A stretch of 64,000 nucleotides of DNA from the NCBI GenBank assembly GCA_001013295.1, contig LAZY01000023.1, forward strand, positions 62,001 to 126,000, read 5' to 3'. This DNA is from Chryseobacterium indologenes. Lineage in GTDB: Bacteria; Bacteroidota; Bacteroidia; Flavobacteriales; Weeksellaceae. Shown in pieces: positions 7,464 to 15,640 of the stretch; position 1 is the stretch's first letter; each line of letters begins with the position of its first letter. Under the pieces are notes generated by a model. That model was not told the origin of the DNA, made no database searches, and saw only the letters and a program-made list of their open reading frames with translations. Both the position numbers and the translations under genes were made by a program.

Positions 7464-8390
7464 ATGAAAAATATAAAATTAAAAGTCCCTGCTACTGTTG
7501 CCAATCTGGTCTGTGGATTTGATATTCTGGGAATGGCCGTACATGAACCTTATGATGAAATGGAGCTGAAATTACTGGATACTCCGGAAATTATTATCAG
7601 ACATGAAGATCCGTTCGGGCTTCCGGAAGAACCTTCCAAGAATGTAGCCGGAATTGTACTGTTAAAAATTCAGGAACACCTTAAACTGGCTAATGGTTTT
7701 GAAGTCACTATCCGAAAACATATCAAACCCGGAAGCGGGCTCGGCTCCAGTGCGGCAAGTGCAGCAGGAGCCGCCTTTGGAGCCAATATTCTGTTAGAAA
7801 ATATCCTTTCAAAAGACGAAATGATTCATTTTGCCATGTTCGGAGAAGAGCTGGCTTCCGGTGTCCGTCATGCAGACAATATTGCCCCGTGTTTCTATGG
7901 AGGGATCACTTTAGTAAAATCTACAGATCCTATTGACATCATCCCCTTGAATTCTCCTGAATTATTTGTTGCAGCCGTGCATCCTCAGGTTGAAGTAAAA
8001 ACTTCAGATTCAAGACAGATCTTAAAGAAAAATATTTCTCTGAAGAGCGCTGTTGAACAATGGGGAAATATTGCGGGATTGGTAGCCGGAATTCAGAACA
8101 ATGATTTCTCACTCATTGGCAGAAGTCTCAACGATGTAATTATAGAACCTGTCCGCAGCATTCTGATTCCGAAATTTGACGACATAAAACAAAAAAGCCT
8201 GAATATGGGAGCGCTTGGTGGTGGAATTTCCGGATCCGGCCCTTCCGTTTTTATGCTGACTGAGAAAAGAGAAACCGCTGAAAAAATTGCCCAAATGATG
8301 CAGTCAGTGTATGATGAAATCCAAATAGAAAGTTTCGTCTATGTCTCTAAAATAAACCCTTGCGGAATTCAGATCATAGAAGAAGCCTAA
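7464..8390 (+). CDS. thrB: Homoserine kinase
   Basis: 308 aa GHMP-family kinase converting homoserine to O-phosphohomoserine. The ATP-binding motif PGSGLGSSAASAAGA is at about residues 89-103, preceded by the N-terminal VPATVANLVCGFDILG, and the C-terminal GGGISGSGPSVFML motif is intact. It starts 11 nt after thrA stops and is followed by thrC after 25 nt, so the three form one operon. Confidence 0.97.
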   Translation: MKNIKLKVPATVANLVCGFDILGMAVHEPYDEMELKLLDTPEIIIRHEDPFGLPEEPSKNVAGIVLLKIQEHLKLANGFEVTIRKHIKPGSGLGSSAASAAGAAFGANILLENILSKDEMIHFAMFGEELASGVRHADNIAPCFYGGITLVKSTDPIDIIPLNSPELFVAAVHPQVEVKTSDSRQILKKNISLKSAVEQWGNIAGLVAGIQNNDFSLIGRSLNDVIIEPVRSILIPKFDDIKQKSLNMGALGGGISGSGPSVFMLTEKRETAEKIAQMMQSVYDEIQIESFVYVSKINPCGIQIIEEA

Positions 8391-8415
8391 ATCAAAAACC
8401 TTAACACAACCAAAA

Positions 8416-9720
8416 ATGATATACTATAATTTAAAAGACCATCAGGAAAAAATAGATTTCAGAAATGCTGCAATAAAAGGCCAGGGAAAAGATAAGGGAC
8501 TCTTTTTTCCGGAAAAAATCCCTCAGTTTGATCAGGATTTCATTCAAAATATTGATCAATATACCCATGAAGAGATTGCTTACAGATGTATGAAAGATTT
8601 CGTTGGGGAAGAAATTCCCTCGGAGATTTTATGGGAAATCGCTTCTGAAACGGTCAATTTTGAAATTCCTCTGGTAAAGATCAATGACCAAATCTTTGTT
8701 CTTGAACTCTTTCATGGACCTACTTTAGCGTTTAAAGACATCGGAGCCCGGTTTATGAGCCGCTATCTTTCTTATTTTCTGAAAGATCAGCAGAAAAAAG
8801 TCACTGTACTTGTTGCCACTTCAGGAGATACCGGTGGTGCCGTTGCTCATGGATTTTACCAGGTTCCCGGGATTAGTGTCGTTATTCTTTATCCTAAAAA
8901 TAGAGTAAGTCCCGTTCAGGAAAAACAACTTACAGCATTAGGAGCAAATATTTCTGCTCTGGAAGTTAATGGTAGTTTTGATGATTGTCAGGATCTGGTG
9001 AAACTCGCATTTGCAGATGAAAAAATTAATGAAAAATTACTTTTGACATCCGCCAATTCCATCAATGTGGCAAGATGGCTTCCGCAGCAGATTTATTATC
9101 TTCTTGCTTATAAACAATGGCTTACTCAACAAGATGAAAAGCCTGTCATCTGTGTTCCCAGCGGAAACTTCGGAAATATTTGTGCCGGGTTATTGGCTCA
9201 CTTCAGAGGACTGCCTGTTGACCATTTTATTGCTGCCTGCAATGACAATCATGTTGTTCCTGAATATCTGAAAACCCAAAACTTTCAGCCACAAAAAGCG
9301 GTCCCTACCCTATCGAATGCAATGGATGTAGGGAATCCGAGCAATTTTGTAAGGATTCTAGAACTTTTCGGACATCAGTTTAATGCGTTACAAAATACAG
9401 TATCTGCCTATTCCGTTAATGATCAGGAAACAATGAATACAATTACAGAAATATATCAGAAGTATCATTATCTTCTTGACCCTCATGCTGCGGTAGCATT
9501 TGCCTCTTTGGAGCAGTATCTGGAAGAAAATCCGGGTAAAAAAGGCTTTATTCTGGGGACCGCACATCCGGTAAAATTCCCAGATGCTGTAGAAAAAGCT
9601 ACTGGTACTTCTATCGAAATTCCGGAATCACTGAATGATCTAATGAAAAAGGAGAAAAAAACTGTAGAAATAAATTCAGATTTTGAAGAATTAAAACGAT
9701 TTTTGCTTCATAAAATTTGA
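8416..9720 (+). CDS. thrC: Threonine synthase
   Basis: 434 aa PLP enzyme converting O-phosphohomoserine to threonine, last step of the pathway. The PLP-lysine motif HGPTLAFKDIGARFM is near residue 107, the phosphate-binding VATSGDTGGAVA near 135, and PSGNFGNICAG near 253. Length and order (thrA-B-C) match flavobacterial operons. Four nucleotides separate it from folB, so folB may share its transcript. Confidence 0.97.
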   Translation: MIYYNLKDHQEKIDFRNAAIKGQGKDKGLFFPEKIPQFDQDFIQNIDQYTHEEIAYRCMKDFVGEEIPSEILWEIASETVNFEIPLVKINDQIFVLELFHGPTLAFKDIGARFMSRYLSYFLKDQQKKVTVLVATSGDTGGAVAHGFYQVPGISVVILYPKNRVSPVQEKQLTALGANISALEVNGSFDDCQDLVKLAFADEKINEKLLLTSANSINVARWLPQQIYYLLAYKQWLTQQDEKPVICVPSGNFGNICAGLLAHFRGLPVDHFIAACNDNHVVPEYLKTQNFQPQKAVPTLSNAMDVGNPSNFVRILELFGHQFNALQNTVSAYSVNDQETMNTITEIYQKYHYLLDPHAAVAFASLEQYLEENPGKKGFILGTAHPVKFPDAVEKATGTSIEIPESLNDLMKKEKKTVEINSDFEELKRFLLHKI

Positions 9721-9724
9721 AGCA

Positions 9725-10093
9725 ATGAGCAAAATATATCTTGAAGATGTAAAAATATATGCCTACCATGGCGTTCTTCCTGAAGAAAATATTATCGGGA
9801 CCTATTATATCCTGAATACAGAACTTCATACCGATCTGTGGAAAGCTGCCGGATCTGATGATTTGCATGATACGATAAGCTATGCCGACATCAATGAAAT
9901 CCTCCACCAGGAAATGAAAATAAAATCTAAACTGCTGGAACACGTAGCAGGAAGAATTATTTCCAAAATTCATGACCGCTTTCCACAGATCGATTATATT
10001 AAATTAAAAATTACCAAAACCGCTCCACCAATGCAGGGAGAAATGAAAGGAGCCAGCATTGAACTGGAAAAAAGTTTTAAACCGGAAAATTAA
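9725..10093 (+). CDS. folB: Dihydroneopterin aldolase
   Basis: 122 aa, typical length. It splits 7,8-dihydroneopterin to hydroxymethyl-dihydropterin and glycolaldehyde (folate synthesis). The N-terminal LEDVKIYAYHGVLPEEN contains the conserved Y-x-x-H-G-V motif, and TISYADINEI and the catalytic-lysine region LKITKTAPPM are present. It is only 4 nt from thrC, suggesting co-transcription with the threonine operon although the pathways differ. Confidence 0.94.
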   Translation: MSKIYLEDVKIYAYHGVLPEENIIGTYYILNTELHTDLWKAAGSDDLHDTISYADINEILHQEMKIKSKLLEHVAGRIISKIHDRFPQIDYIKLKITKTAPPMQGEMKGASIELEKSFKPEN

Positions 10094-10129
10094 AATTCTT
10101 ATTTTCAACCAAACAAAAAAACATAAAAA

Positions 10130-11494
10130 TTGAAATTCGTTAAAATATTATTTCTAGTACTCTTTATCAATGCTTTTGGCCAGACAGGTGTTGATAATCA
10201 ATTGGCAAGCTATAACTTTCCAAAGATCAAATCCAGCATCACAATGCCGGTAACCATTCCACTATCGGAATTAAGCAATATGATCAACGCCTCCGTAAAA
10301 GACCTCGTCTACCAGGATGATTCATATACAGACAATAATAATGATCAGTTTAAAGTAAAGGTATGGAAGACACGGCCAATCCGGCTTGTTGGCGGTACCA
10401 ATCAGAACCTGCTCATTGAAGTTCCTTTGAAAATATGGGCAGAAAAAGGAATCGGAACCTTAGGCGTATATACCTACCAGAATACAACCTTTGAAACGGT
10501 AATGTCTTTTAATACGACCGTTAATTTTAAAAATAACTGGACAATTACCACCAATACCCAACCCAATGGATTCAGATGGGTAACTAAACCGGTGCTTGAT
10601 TATGGAAAAATCCAGATTCCGATCACTTCTATTGTTGAAAAAAGTTTAAAAGAACAACAGGAAAAATTCTGCAAAACTATCGATCAGCAGATGGCCACCC
10701 AGCTGAATTTTCAACAATACGCTTTAATGGCCTGGAATACATTTCTGCAACCTTTCAATATTTCCGAGGAATATAATACATGGCTGAAAGTAAGTCCGGT
10801 AGGAGTCAATATTACCCCTTTGAAATTTTATGCCAACCAGATCAATGCAACACTTGGAGTGGACATTTATTCGGAAACCTTCACTGGAAATAAGCCGACA
10901 GCGTCTTCACCGGTAACTTCTGTTGCTAATTTTAATTTCAGCCCTACCGTTGCAGATAAGTTTGTTTTACAGACTACAGCCAATATTCCTTTTACCGAAG
11001 CGAGTAATATGGCCAGAAAAACTTTTTTAAACAAAGAATTTGATATTCGGGATTCTAAAGTAAAAGTAACCGACGTAAGAGTTTATGGAGTTGACAACAG
11101 AGTGGTCATCGAAGCTCAGACAGATGGTTATATTCATGGAACTTCCATTATCTCCGGAATCCCTGTCTATGATGATGTAAAAAGAAAAATTGTCTTATCA
11201 GAAACCAAGTTTAAGCTGAAAACAACCAATATCCTTCACAAAACAGCTTCTGTACTTTTTCAGGGAAAGATCATAAAAATGATTGAAGAGGAATACGGAA
11301 TTCCCACTCAGGAACTGGAAGAAACCTCCAGAAAAAGCATTGAAGAGGCATTCAATAAAGAATATTATAAAGGTTTAAAGATGAACGGAAAAGTATTCAA
11401 CCTTAAGCCAAGCAAAATCCTGCTCAGTAACACGGGAATCACAGCCGTTATTGACACCAATGCCTCATTAAAACTCCTTGTGAATGGATTTTAA
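10130..11494 (+). CDS. DUF4403 family exported protein
   Basis: 454 aa. The start is TTG (10130), giving a clean signal peptide MKFVKILFLVLFINAFGQ with the A/G-Q end usual in this organism. The body resembles DUF4403 proteins: MPVTIPLSELSNMINA near residue 37, then two repeated halves (residues about 30-230 and 235-454) rich in beta structure. DUF4403 resembles tubular lipid-binding domains by family knowledge, but no function is established. It follows folB by 36 nt. Confidence 0.7.
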   Translation: MKFVKILFLVLFINAFGQTGVDNQLASYNFPKIKSSITMPVTIPLSELSNMINASVKDLVYQDDSYTDNNNDQFKVKVWKTRPIRLVGGTNQNLLIEVPLKIWAEKGIGTLGVYTYQNTTFETVMSFNTTVNFKNNWTITTNTQPNGFRWVTKPVLDYGKIQIPITSIVEKSLKEQQEKFCKTIDQQMATQLNFQQYALMAWNTFLQPFNISEEYNTWLKVSPVGVNITPLKFYANQINATLGVDIYSETFTGNKPTASSPVTSVANFNFSPTVADKFVLQTTANIPFTEASNMARKTFLNKEFDIRDSKVKVTDVRVYGVDNRVVIEAQTDGYIHGTSIISGIPVYDDVKRKIVLSETKFKLKTTNILHKTASVLFQGKIIKMIEEEYGIPTQELEETSRKSIEEAFNKEYYKGLKMNGKVFNLKPSKILLSNTGITAVIDTNASLKLLVNGF

Positions 11495-11538
11495 CATTAA
11501 AACTAAAAACTAAACTTTAAAAAACTAATACCTAAACC

Positions 11539-12048
11539 ATGAGAAAATATTTAGTAGTTGTGGATAAAAACAGATCCGATAAATTAATAAGATTGGCCAA
11601 TCTTGTCATCGACAGAATTGTTGTTGTATTTATATTTATGGCTTTTGGATTTGTTTCGTCTTTACTATTCAAGCTGACAAACATTGATTTTTTCATTGAG
11701 ATTCCTCAGAAAATGGCACAAGTCAACAGAGTGGTGGATATATTGATGACCTCAACGGTGTATTTCATCTATATTCTGCTTATTGAATACTTTACCAAAG
11801 GCAGATCTATCGGTAAATATATTACAGGAAGTAAAGTGATTTGTATAGACGGTACCGAACCTACATTCAAGGATTATTTCATCAGAAATATTTCCAGGTT
11901 TGTACCTTTTGATGCCCTTTCTTTCCTGGGTGAGAACGGATGGCATGATAGCTGGAGTGAAACAAGAGTGGTAAACCTTAAAAAATATATGTCTGAAACT
12001 CAAGCAAAAAGCGAAATAGACAACCTTGGAGCAAAAGAAATTGCTTAA
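11539..12048 (+). CDS. RDD family membrane protein
   Basis: 169 aa. LIRLANLVIDRIVVVFIFM near residue 14 contains the R-D pair of RDD domains, followed by hydrophobic segments at about 25-45 and 70-90 and GRSIGKYITGSKVICIDG, a typical second RDD motif. The C-terminus RNISRFVPFDALSFLG also fits the family. Probably an inner-membrane protein; substrate unknown. It lies 44 nt after the DUF4403 gene. Confidence 0.8.
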   Translation: MRKYLVVVDKNRSDKLIRLANLVIDRIVVVFIFMAFGFVSSLLFKLTNIDFFIEIPQKMAQVNRVVDILMTSTVYFIYILLIEYFTKGRSIGKYITGSKVICIDGTEPTFKDYFIRNISRFVPFDALSFLGENGWHDSWSETRVVNLKKYMSETQAKSEIDNLGAKEIA

Positions 12049-12054
12049 AAACTT

Positions 12055-12083
12055 TTGATCATAAAGAATTTTTACTATATTTG
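12055..12083 (+). promoter_or_regulatory. Promoter of tRNA-Cys
   Basis: TTG (12055-12057) and TATATTTG (12076-12083) are 18 bp apart, a near-perfect flavobacterial promoter, 24 nt upstream of the tRNA. Confidence 0.75.
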
Positions 12084-12106
12084 CACACCTCAAAAATGGT
12101 AAGAAT

Positions 12107-12177
12107 GGTACTTTGGCCGAGCGGCTAGGCAGTGGTCTGCAACACCATCTACAGCGGTTCGAATCCGCTAGGTACCT
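12107..12177 (+). tRNA. tRNA-Cys (GCA)
   Basis: 71 nt cloverleaf: acceptor GGTACTT/AGGTACC with one G-T pair, D stem GCC/GGC, anticodon stem GTGGT/ACCAT with loop CTGCAAC (anticodon GCA), T arm AGCGG-TTCGAAT-CCGCT. The discriminator base is T, as expected for cysteine tRNA. CCA is not encoded. Confidence 0.97.
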
Positions 12178-12180
12178 CAG

Positions 12181-12212
12181 AAAAAACCTCTAATATATTT
12201 AGAGGTTTTTTT
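12181..12212 (+). terminator. Terminator after tRNA-Cys
   Basis: AAAAAACCTCTAA pairs with TTAGAGGTTTTTT through a short AT loop and ends in a T-run, four nucleotides past the tRNA. Confidence 0.85.
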
Positions 12213-12299
12213 GTTTTTTGGTCTGTTATTCTTCCAGACTACTTTATCCATAAAAATCATCGGAAATCTTCTTTTCTGGAAGTATTTTTTATCTAAAAT

Positions 12300-12457
12300 T
12301 CACAACTGACAGTAAGAAAAATCAATTGGTCTGCAAGTACGCCCTGCACAACACCATCCTTCTCCGCAAGGTTCTTCATTATTACAGTTCAAACCTCCTT
12401 TAATTGTTCTCAAACTTTCTCTTTAAATTTTCTTTAAATTTTCTTTAAATTTTTCAT
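12300..12457 (-). pseudogene. Frameshifted bacteriocin-like peptide with 11-bp repeats
   Basis: On the minus strand the ATG reads MKNLKKI then stop. In another frame SLRTIKGG followed by a six-cysteine core (LNCNNEEPCGEGWCCAG...) runs to a TGA at 12300. Start and core are disconnected by three tandem copies of AAAATTTAAAG. An in-frame TAA lies three codons before the SLRTIKGG motif, so simple loss of repeat copies does not obviously restore the frame. Probably a relative of the 2.9-4.5 kb family. No promoter like P1/P2 is seen. Confidence 0.7.
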
Positions 12458-12654
12458 AATTATTGATTTTATAAATTAGATAACTCATATATGAAATTTT
12501 GGTAAGCACAAAATATTATTTTATTTCCCAATATTCTTTCCCTTTTCTAAGAAAAACCGTACAACAGGTCATCATAAATAAAAAACTATCTTAATGAAAG
12601 GTAAAAAAATGATAAATTCCGGACAGATGGACAGCCTTATATAAGGCAAAAAAA

Positions 12655-12675
12655 ATCCTCGGAAATTCCGAGGAT
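12655..12675 (-). terminator. Hairpin module 1 (minus-strand U-run)
   Basis: ATCCTCGG-AATTT-CCGAGGAT is followed on the minus strand by TTTTTTTTGCC. Just 5' on that strand is TTTTCATGGTTATTAG-TTTTT and a second hairpin AACTCA/TGAGTT. No minus-strand gene lies upstream for several hundred bases. TTGGCACGATTTTTCAA (12727-12743, minus) partly resembles a sigma-54-type site. Together they could define an sRNA of roughly 70 nt. Confidence 0.45.
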
Positions 12676-12681
12676 AAAAAC

Positions 12682-13048
12682 TAATAACCATGAAAACTCA
12701 AATTAAACATGAGTTACATAACTACATTGAAAAATCGTGCCAAGAATTCAAATTTTCGAAAAAAAAATTAAATTATCTCCTAAAGACACTTTTTTATCAT
12801 TTAATCATTTTATTTCATTTTTATTGTATTTATAAAAACAGGATCATAATTATTTATAATTAATTAAAATAAGTTCAACCCTGAAACCATATCATTATCA
12901 ATAAAATAATTAATTTTTAATTAAAATAAAATTCACATTCAGAAATAAAAAAATTCACTTCAGGGAAGAAATCGGTCAAATCAAAAGCATATATCCAAAA
13001 TTGGCATAATTTATTCTGTATTCAACCTAATCCACAAAATTTAATATC
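12682..13048. other. AT-rich gene-poor stretch
   Basis: Apart from the possible upstream part of hairpin module 1, nothing convincing is seen. A 56-codon plus-strand frame from 12690 to about 12860 has AT-driven composition and no recognisable motif, and is not called. Confidence 0.4.
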
Positions 13049-13276
13049 ATGGCAAAAAAAAATTTCAACAAAGAAGATTTCATTCAAAATAATGAAGGAC
13101 AATATCAGATTGAATTTAAAGTTCGTGAAATAGGAGAAGGTATCAATCTTATGGTAGAAAGACTAAACGAGAACGGAACATATGAAATGATTCAGGCTCC
13201 GGTAAAAAGATTCAATGAAAGTATATTCGTTGTTTGGGATCATCCATTTGATGGCAGAATAGTATTCGATGTATAA
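13049..13276 (+). CDS. Hypothetical 75-aa protein
   Basis: 75 aa, MAKKNFNKEDFIQNNEGQ... with balanced composition and an alternating pattern suggesting a small beta-rich domain (QIEFKVREIGEGINLMVERL, then VVWDHPFDGRIVFDV). No signal peptide, membrane segment or known motif is recognised. It is flanked by gene-free AT-rich DNA and followed by a hairpin whose U-run is on the opposite strand. The coding call rests on codon-like composition and an ATG start. Confidence 0.6.
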   Translation: MAKKNFNKEDFIQNNEGQYQIEFKVREIGEGINLMVERLNENGTYEMIQAPVKRFNESIFVVWDHPFDGRIVFDV

Positions 13277-13298
13277 TCTAACGAAAGTCTGCATAAAA

Positions 13299-13318
13299 AA
13301 AGCCTCCAGAAGGAGGCC
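13299..13318 (-). terminator. Hairpin module 2 (minus-strand U-run)
   Basis: GCCTCC-TTCT-GGAGGC is followed on the minus strand by TTTTTTTATGC. Upstream on that strand is TTTTTTTCATCATTTGTG then TTTTTTGAG, nearly identical to module 3 near 14080. There is no minus-strand gene between this hairpin and 13507, so an undetected small RNA is possible. Confidence 0.5.
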
Positions 13319-13506
13319 TCAAAAAACACAAATGATGAAAAAAAATTTTATATCAGAAATAAAAAATTATTTTATCTCTTAATAGATTACCAAATTTAGA
13401 CCAGTCTATCTTTTTATTTTATGAGTAGAATCATAAAAATTGTTTTTATTTTCACAGATCAGAATAAGAGATGCCAGACTTTATCCTGATTGAATCAATC
13501 AAAAAA

Positions 13507-13522
13507 CTCCTCAATTGAGGAG
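13507..13522 (-). terminator. Palindromic terminator-like hairpin
   Basis: CTCCTCAATTGAGGAG is a perfect 16-base palindrome followed on the minus strand by TTTTTTGATTG. No gene is seen immediately upstream on that strand. Confidence 0.5.
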
Positions 13523-14056
13523 CCCTTTTATCATCTGGATAAAATATATGGAAATTAAAATGCTTCTGTTTTCATCTGAAAACACATCCAGTGAATAAAC
13601 AAACCCACTTCATTGTCAAATAAAACAGGTCCGGATTCAAAAATAGCCAGTATGCTGCTTCTATTTTATGAGCAGAATCATAAAAGGGGATCATGCTCAA
13701 AAGCTATGGTAAAACAATTGAATACCGATTGATTATTCTAAATTTTATAGATGCAAGAATTAGTGATTCGAATACTTTATTTTAGGAAGCTAAGTAATGT
13801 AACTTCGTCGCTGATGAAGCTTTGTGACTATGCGCTCGCTTCTTCAGATCGATTGAAAACCGATTCCTTCTTAGCTCACTTAAAATAAAGCATACACTAA
13901 CATGAAGCTTTGCGTGAAACTCTACCTTCACAACTTTTGATCTAATTGGTAAAGAAGATAATATTTTTTCTATTCAGATGAACTCATTTTTCTGCTTGGT
14001 CCACAACCTTTGGTGCTTATCCATAAAAGATTATGAGATTAGAGTACCTAAAAAAG
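13523..14056. other. Gene-free region holding palindromic repeat copy 1
   Basis: No ORF with coding character is visible. It contains the 240-bp palindromic repeat (13699-13938) and flanking AT-rich sequence. Confidence 0.6.
13699..13938. repeat. Palindromic dispersed repeat, copy 1
   Basis: About 240 bp with nested inverted repeats. The ends AAAAGCTATGG and CACAACTTTT are degenerate inverted repeats. Inside, TTTATTTTAGGAAGCTAAG is mirrored by CTTAGCTCACTTAAAATAAA. The centre contains GATCGATTGAAAACCGAT. It matches two copies at 59552-59760 and 60223-60463. No ORF inside. MITE-like or structured-RNA origin are both possible. Confidence 0.75.
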
Positions 14057-14060
14057 AAAC

Positions 14061-14079
14061 GACCTCCTTACGGAGGCCT
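14061..14079 (-). terminator. Hairpin module 3, likely terminator of the 14.2-kb gene
   Basis: On the minus strand GGCCTCC-GTAA-GGAGGTC is followed by GTTTCTTTTTT. The preceding TTTTTTTCATCATTTGTGTT stretch matches hairpin module 2. It lies downstream of the minus-strand gene at 14243-14689. Confidence 0.6.
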
Positions 14080-14242
14080 AAAAAACACAAATGATGAAAA
14101 AAATCTATTTAGAAAAATCCAAACAGAAATATTGTTATGCTGCTATTGCATTCTTCTGTTGCAATCAATAGACAGCTATTAATAACTTGATCCTAATATT
14201 GAAGGGATGTAAATTTAGGATAAATATTTTGTTTCTACAAAG

Positions 14243-14689
14243 TTATTCTTCCCATGTAATCGGAACATATATGGTAATATATCCATCCGCATCCAATTTA
14301 TCATCAGAAACAGTAGCAACAACCGTTCCATAACCTACCCAGCCTCCCTGGCCCTGAATCCCTGAAAACTCATACGTTCCCGCCGGCAAATCCTCTTCAG
14401 AAAACTGTGGAAGCGCACGATCATGGTATCTGTCGCTGAAATATTCCTCACCTGTAACAATATTTTTTGCCACAAAACCTCCCAAATCAAAACCTGAACC
14501 AGAAAGCATTTTTGTTCCGTCTTTTGCCAAAAGCCCATAACGAACCGGAAAGGTTTGCGTTTTTGCATCTTTATGAGATGCTTCAGTACATACTTTAGCT
14601 GGAACTTCCACTCCATCGATGGAAGTAAATGAAGTAGTAACAGCCAATAATCCTAAAACAGCTGATACTGTAAAAATTGTTTTTTTCAT
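14243..14689 (-). CDS. Hypothetical secreted protein, 148 aa
   Basis: 148 aa with an N-terminal signal-like segment MKKTIFTVSAVLGLLAVTTS. The rest is polar and beta-rich with YEFSGIQGQGGWVGYGTV and a DGYITIYVPITW ending, suggesting a small extracytoplasmic beta-sandwich. Only one cysteine is seen after the signal. No family is recognised. It is isolated on the minus strand, with gene-free DNA on both sides and a terminator-like hairpin at 14061-14079. Confidence 0.75.
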   Translation of the reverse strand: MKKTIFTVSAVLGLLAVTTSFTSIDGVEVPAKVCTEASHKDAKTQTFPVRYGLLAKDGTKMLSGSGFDLGGFVAKNIVTGEEYFSDRYHDRALPQFSEEDLPAGTYEFSGIQGQGGWVGYGTVVATVSDDKLDADGYITIYVPITWEE

Positions 14690-15039
14690 ATTAAAAGTAA
14701 TTTAGTATCTCAAAAATAGCCAACCCAAATGAATTCAACAAAAATTATGGATTAACTATATTTTACAATTACTTTTCATAAGACATTCCCTCCCGAAAAC
14801 AGAGAACGATGACGAATCTGAGATAAATTTTCTTATATTTACCAAAAATTCTGGTCCATCACAAAATCTATGCTAAGCTTTCGGAATCTCCCATCAATAG
14901 TATAAAATTTATCAGGATTTATAATTCATAATTCTTTTTACGATCAATTTTAACACTCATTAACTAAAATTTGGCTTCATAATTGAAAATAAAAATAAAA
15001 CTAAAGCCGTTTTGGCTTAAGCTTATTAAAATTTGAGTT
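14690..15039. other. Intergenic region between divergent genes
   Basis: 350 bp, AT-rich. A small AAGCC-GTTTT-GGCTT hairpin lies near 15004-15018 just before the next gene. Nothing else is recognised. Confidence 0.4.
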
Positions 15040-15585
15040 ATGAAAAAGATAGTATTAGCAGGTTTTTTATCCGTCTTCTTAATGACGGCCTGTAAGAAAG
15101 ATGATGCGGTTGCAGAAAAATCGCTGGAAGCACAAAAACTGGAATTCCAGGCAAGACAACTTGAAATAGAAAAACAAAAGTTGGCTATTGAAAAGGAAAA
15201 GCTTGTATTTGAAGCTCAGAAAAAAGCAGATAGTATCTCTGAAAGCAAAAAGGCAAAAGCTACTGCCTCCAATAATTCAAAACCACAGGTTATAAGAGAA
15301 ACCAGAACTGTATACAGAGACAGAAACTCAAATTCAGGAGGTGGTAATGGCACCTATGCTGATAACGGAAGCAGTGCTTCACAGGGAACCACCAAGAAAA
15401 AAGGAATGAGTAAAGCAGCAAAAGGAACCATCATCGGTGCCGTAGGGGGTGCCGCTGCCGGAGCAATCATTGCGAAGAAAAACAGAGGACTTGGTGCTGT
15501 AATCGGAGGTGTGGTAGGAGGAGCAACAGGTTACACCATCGGTAGATCCCAGGATAGAAAAGATGGAAGAGTACAGCCTCGATAA
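15040..15585 (+). CDS. Glycine-zipper (YMGG-like) lipoprotein
   Basis: 181 aa. Lipobox LMTAC at residues 14-18 of MKKIVLAGFLSVFLMTACKKDD. A charged coiled-coil (about 27-70, repeated EKQKLAIEKEKL pattern) follows, then a low-complexity linker rich in N/S/G. The C-terminal glycine-zipper AKGTIIGAVGGAAAGAIIAKKN and GAVIGGVVGGATGYTIG resembles the YMGG-like/RcpB-type zipper. Probably an outer-membrane-anchored protein whose zipper contacts or crosses a membrane. It ends at a strong terminator. Confidence 0.8.
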   Translation: MKKIVLAGFLSVFLMTACKKDDAVAEKSLEAQKLEFQARQLEIEKQKLAIEKEKLVFEAQKKADSISESKKAKATASNNSKPQVIRETRTVYRDRNSNSGGGNGTYADNGSSASQGTTKKKGMSKAAKGTIIGAVGGAAAGAIIAKKNRGLGAVIGGVVGGATGYTIGRSQDRKDGRVQPR

Positions 15586-15609
15586 TAATATTTTTAACCA
15601 TAAGATATA

Positions 15610-15640
15610 AAGATTGCTTATTTTTAAGCAATCTTTTTTT
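15610..15640 (+). terminator. Terminator between the glycine-zipper gene and the membrane protein
   Basis: AAGATTGCTTA pairs perfectly with TAAGCAATCTT and is followed by TTTTT. The T-run abuts the ATG at 15641, so the TTG start at 15614 of the longer frame lies inside the hairpin and is rejected. Confidence 0.85.

Noticed and set aside
12690-12860. 56-codon plus-strand frame
   Set aside because: Composition is that of AT-rich non-coding DNA (runs of Lys, Ile, Phe, Tyr); the same sequence is better read as the upstream part of hairpin module 1.
13699-13938. Palindromic repeat considered as a tRNA-like or IS element
   Set aside because: No cloverleaf and no transposase frame are visible; kept as an unclassified repeat.
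15614-15640. Upstream TTG start of the membrane protein
   Set aside because: It lies inside a terminator hairpin; the ATG at 15641 gives a clean membrane start.
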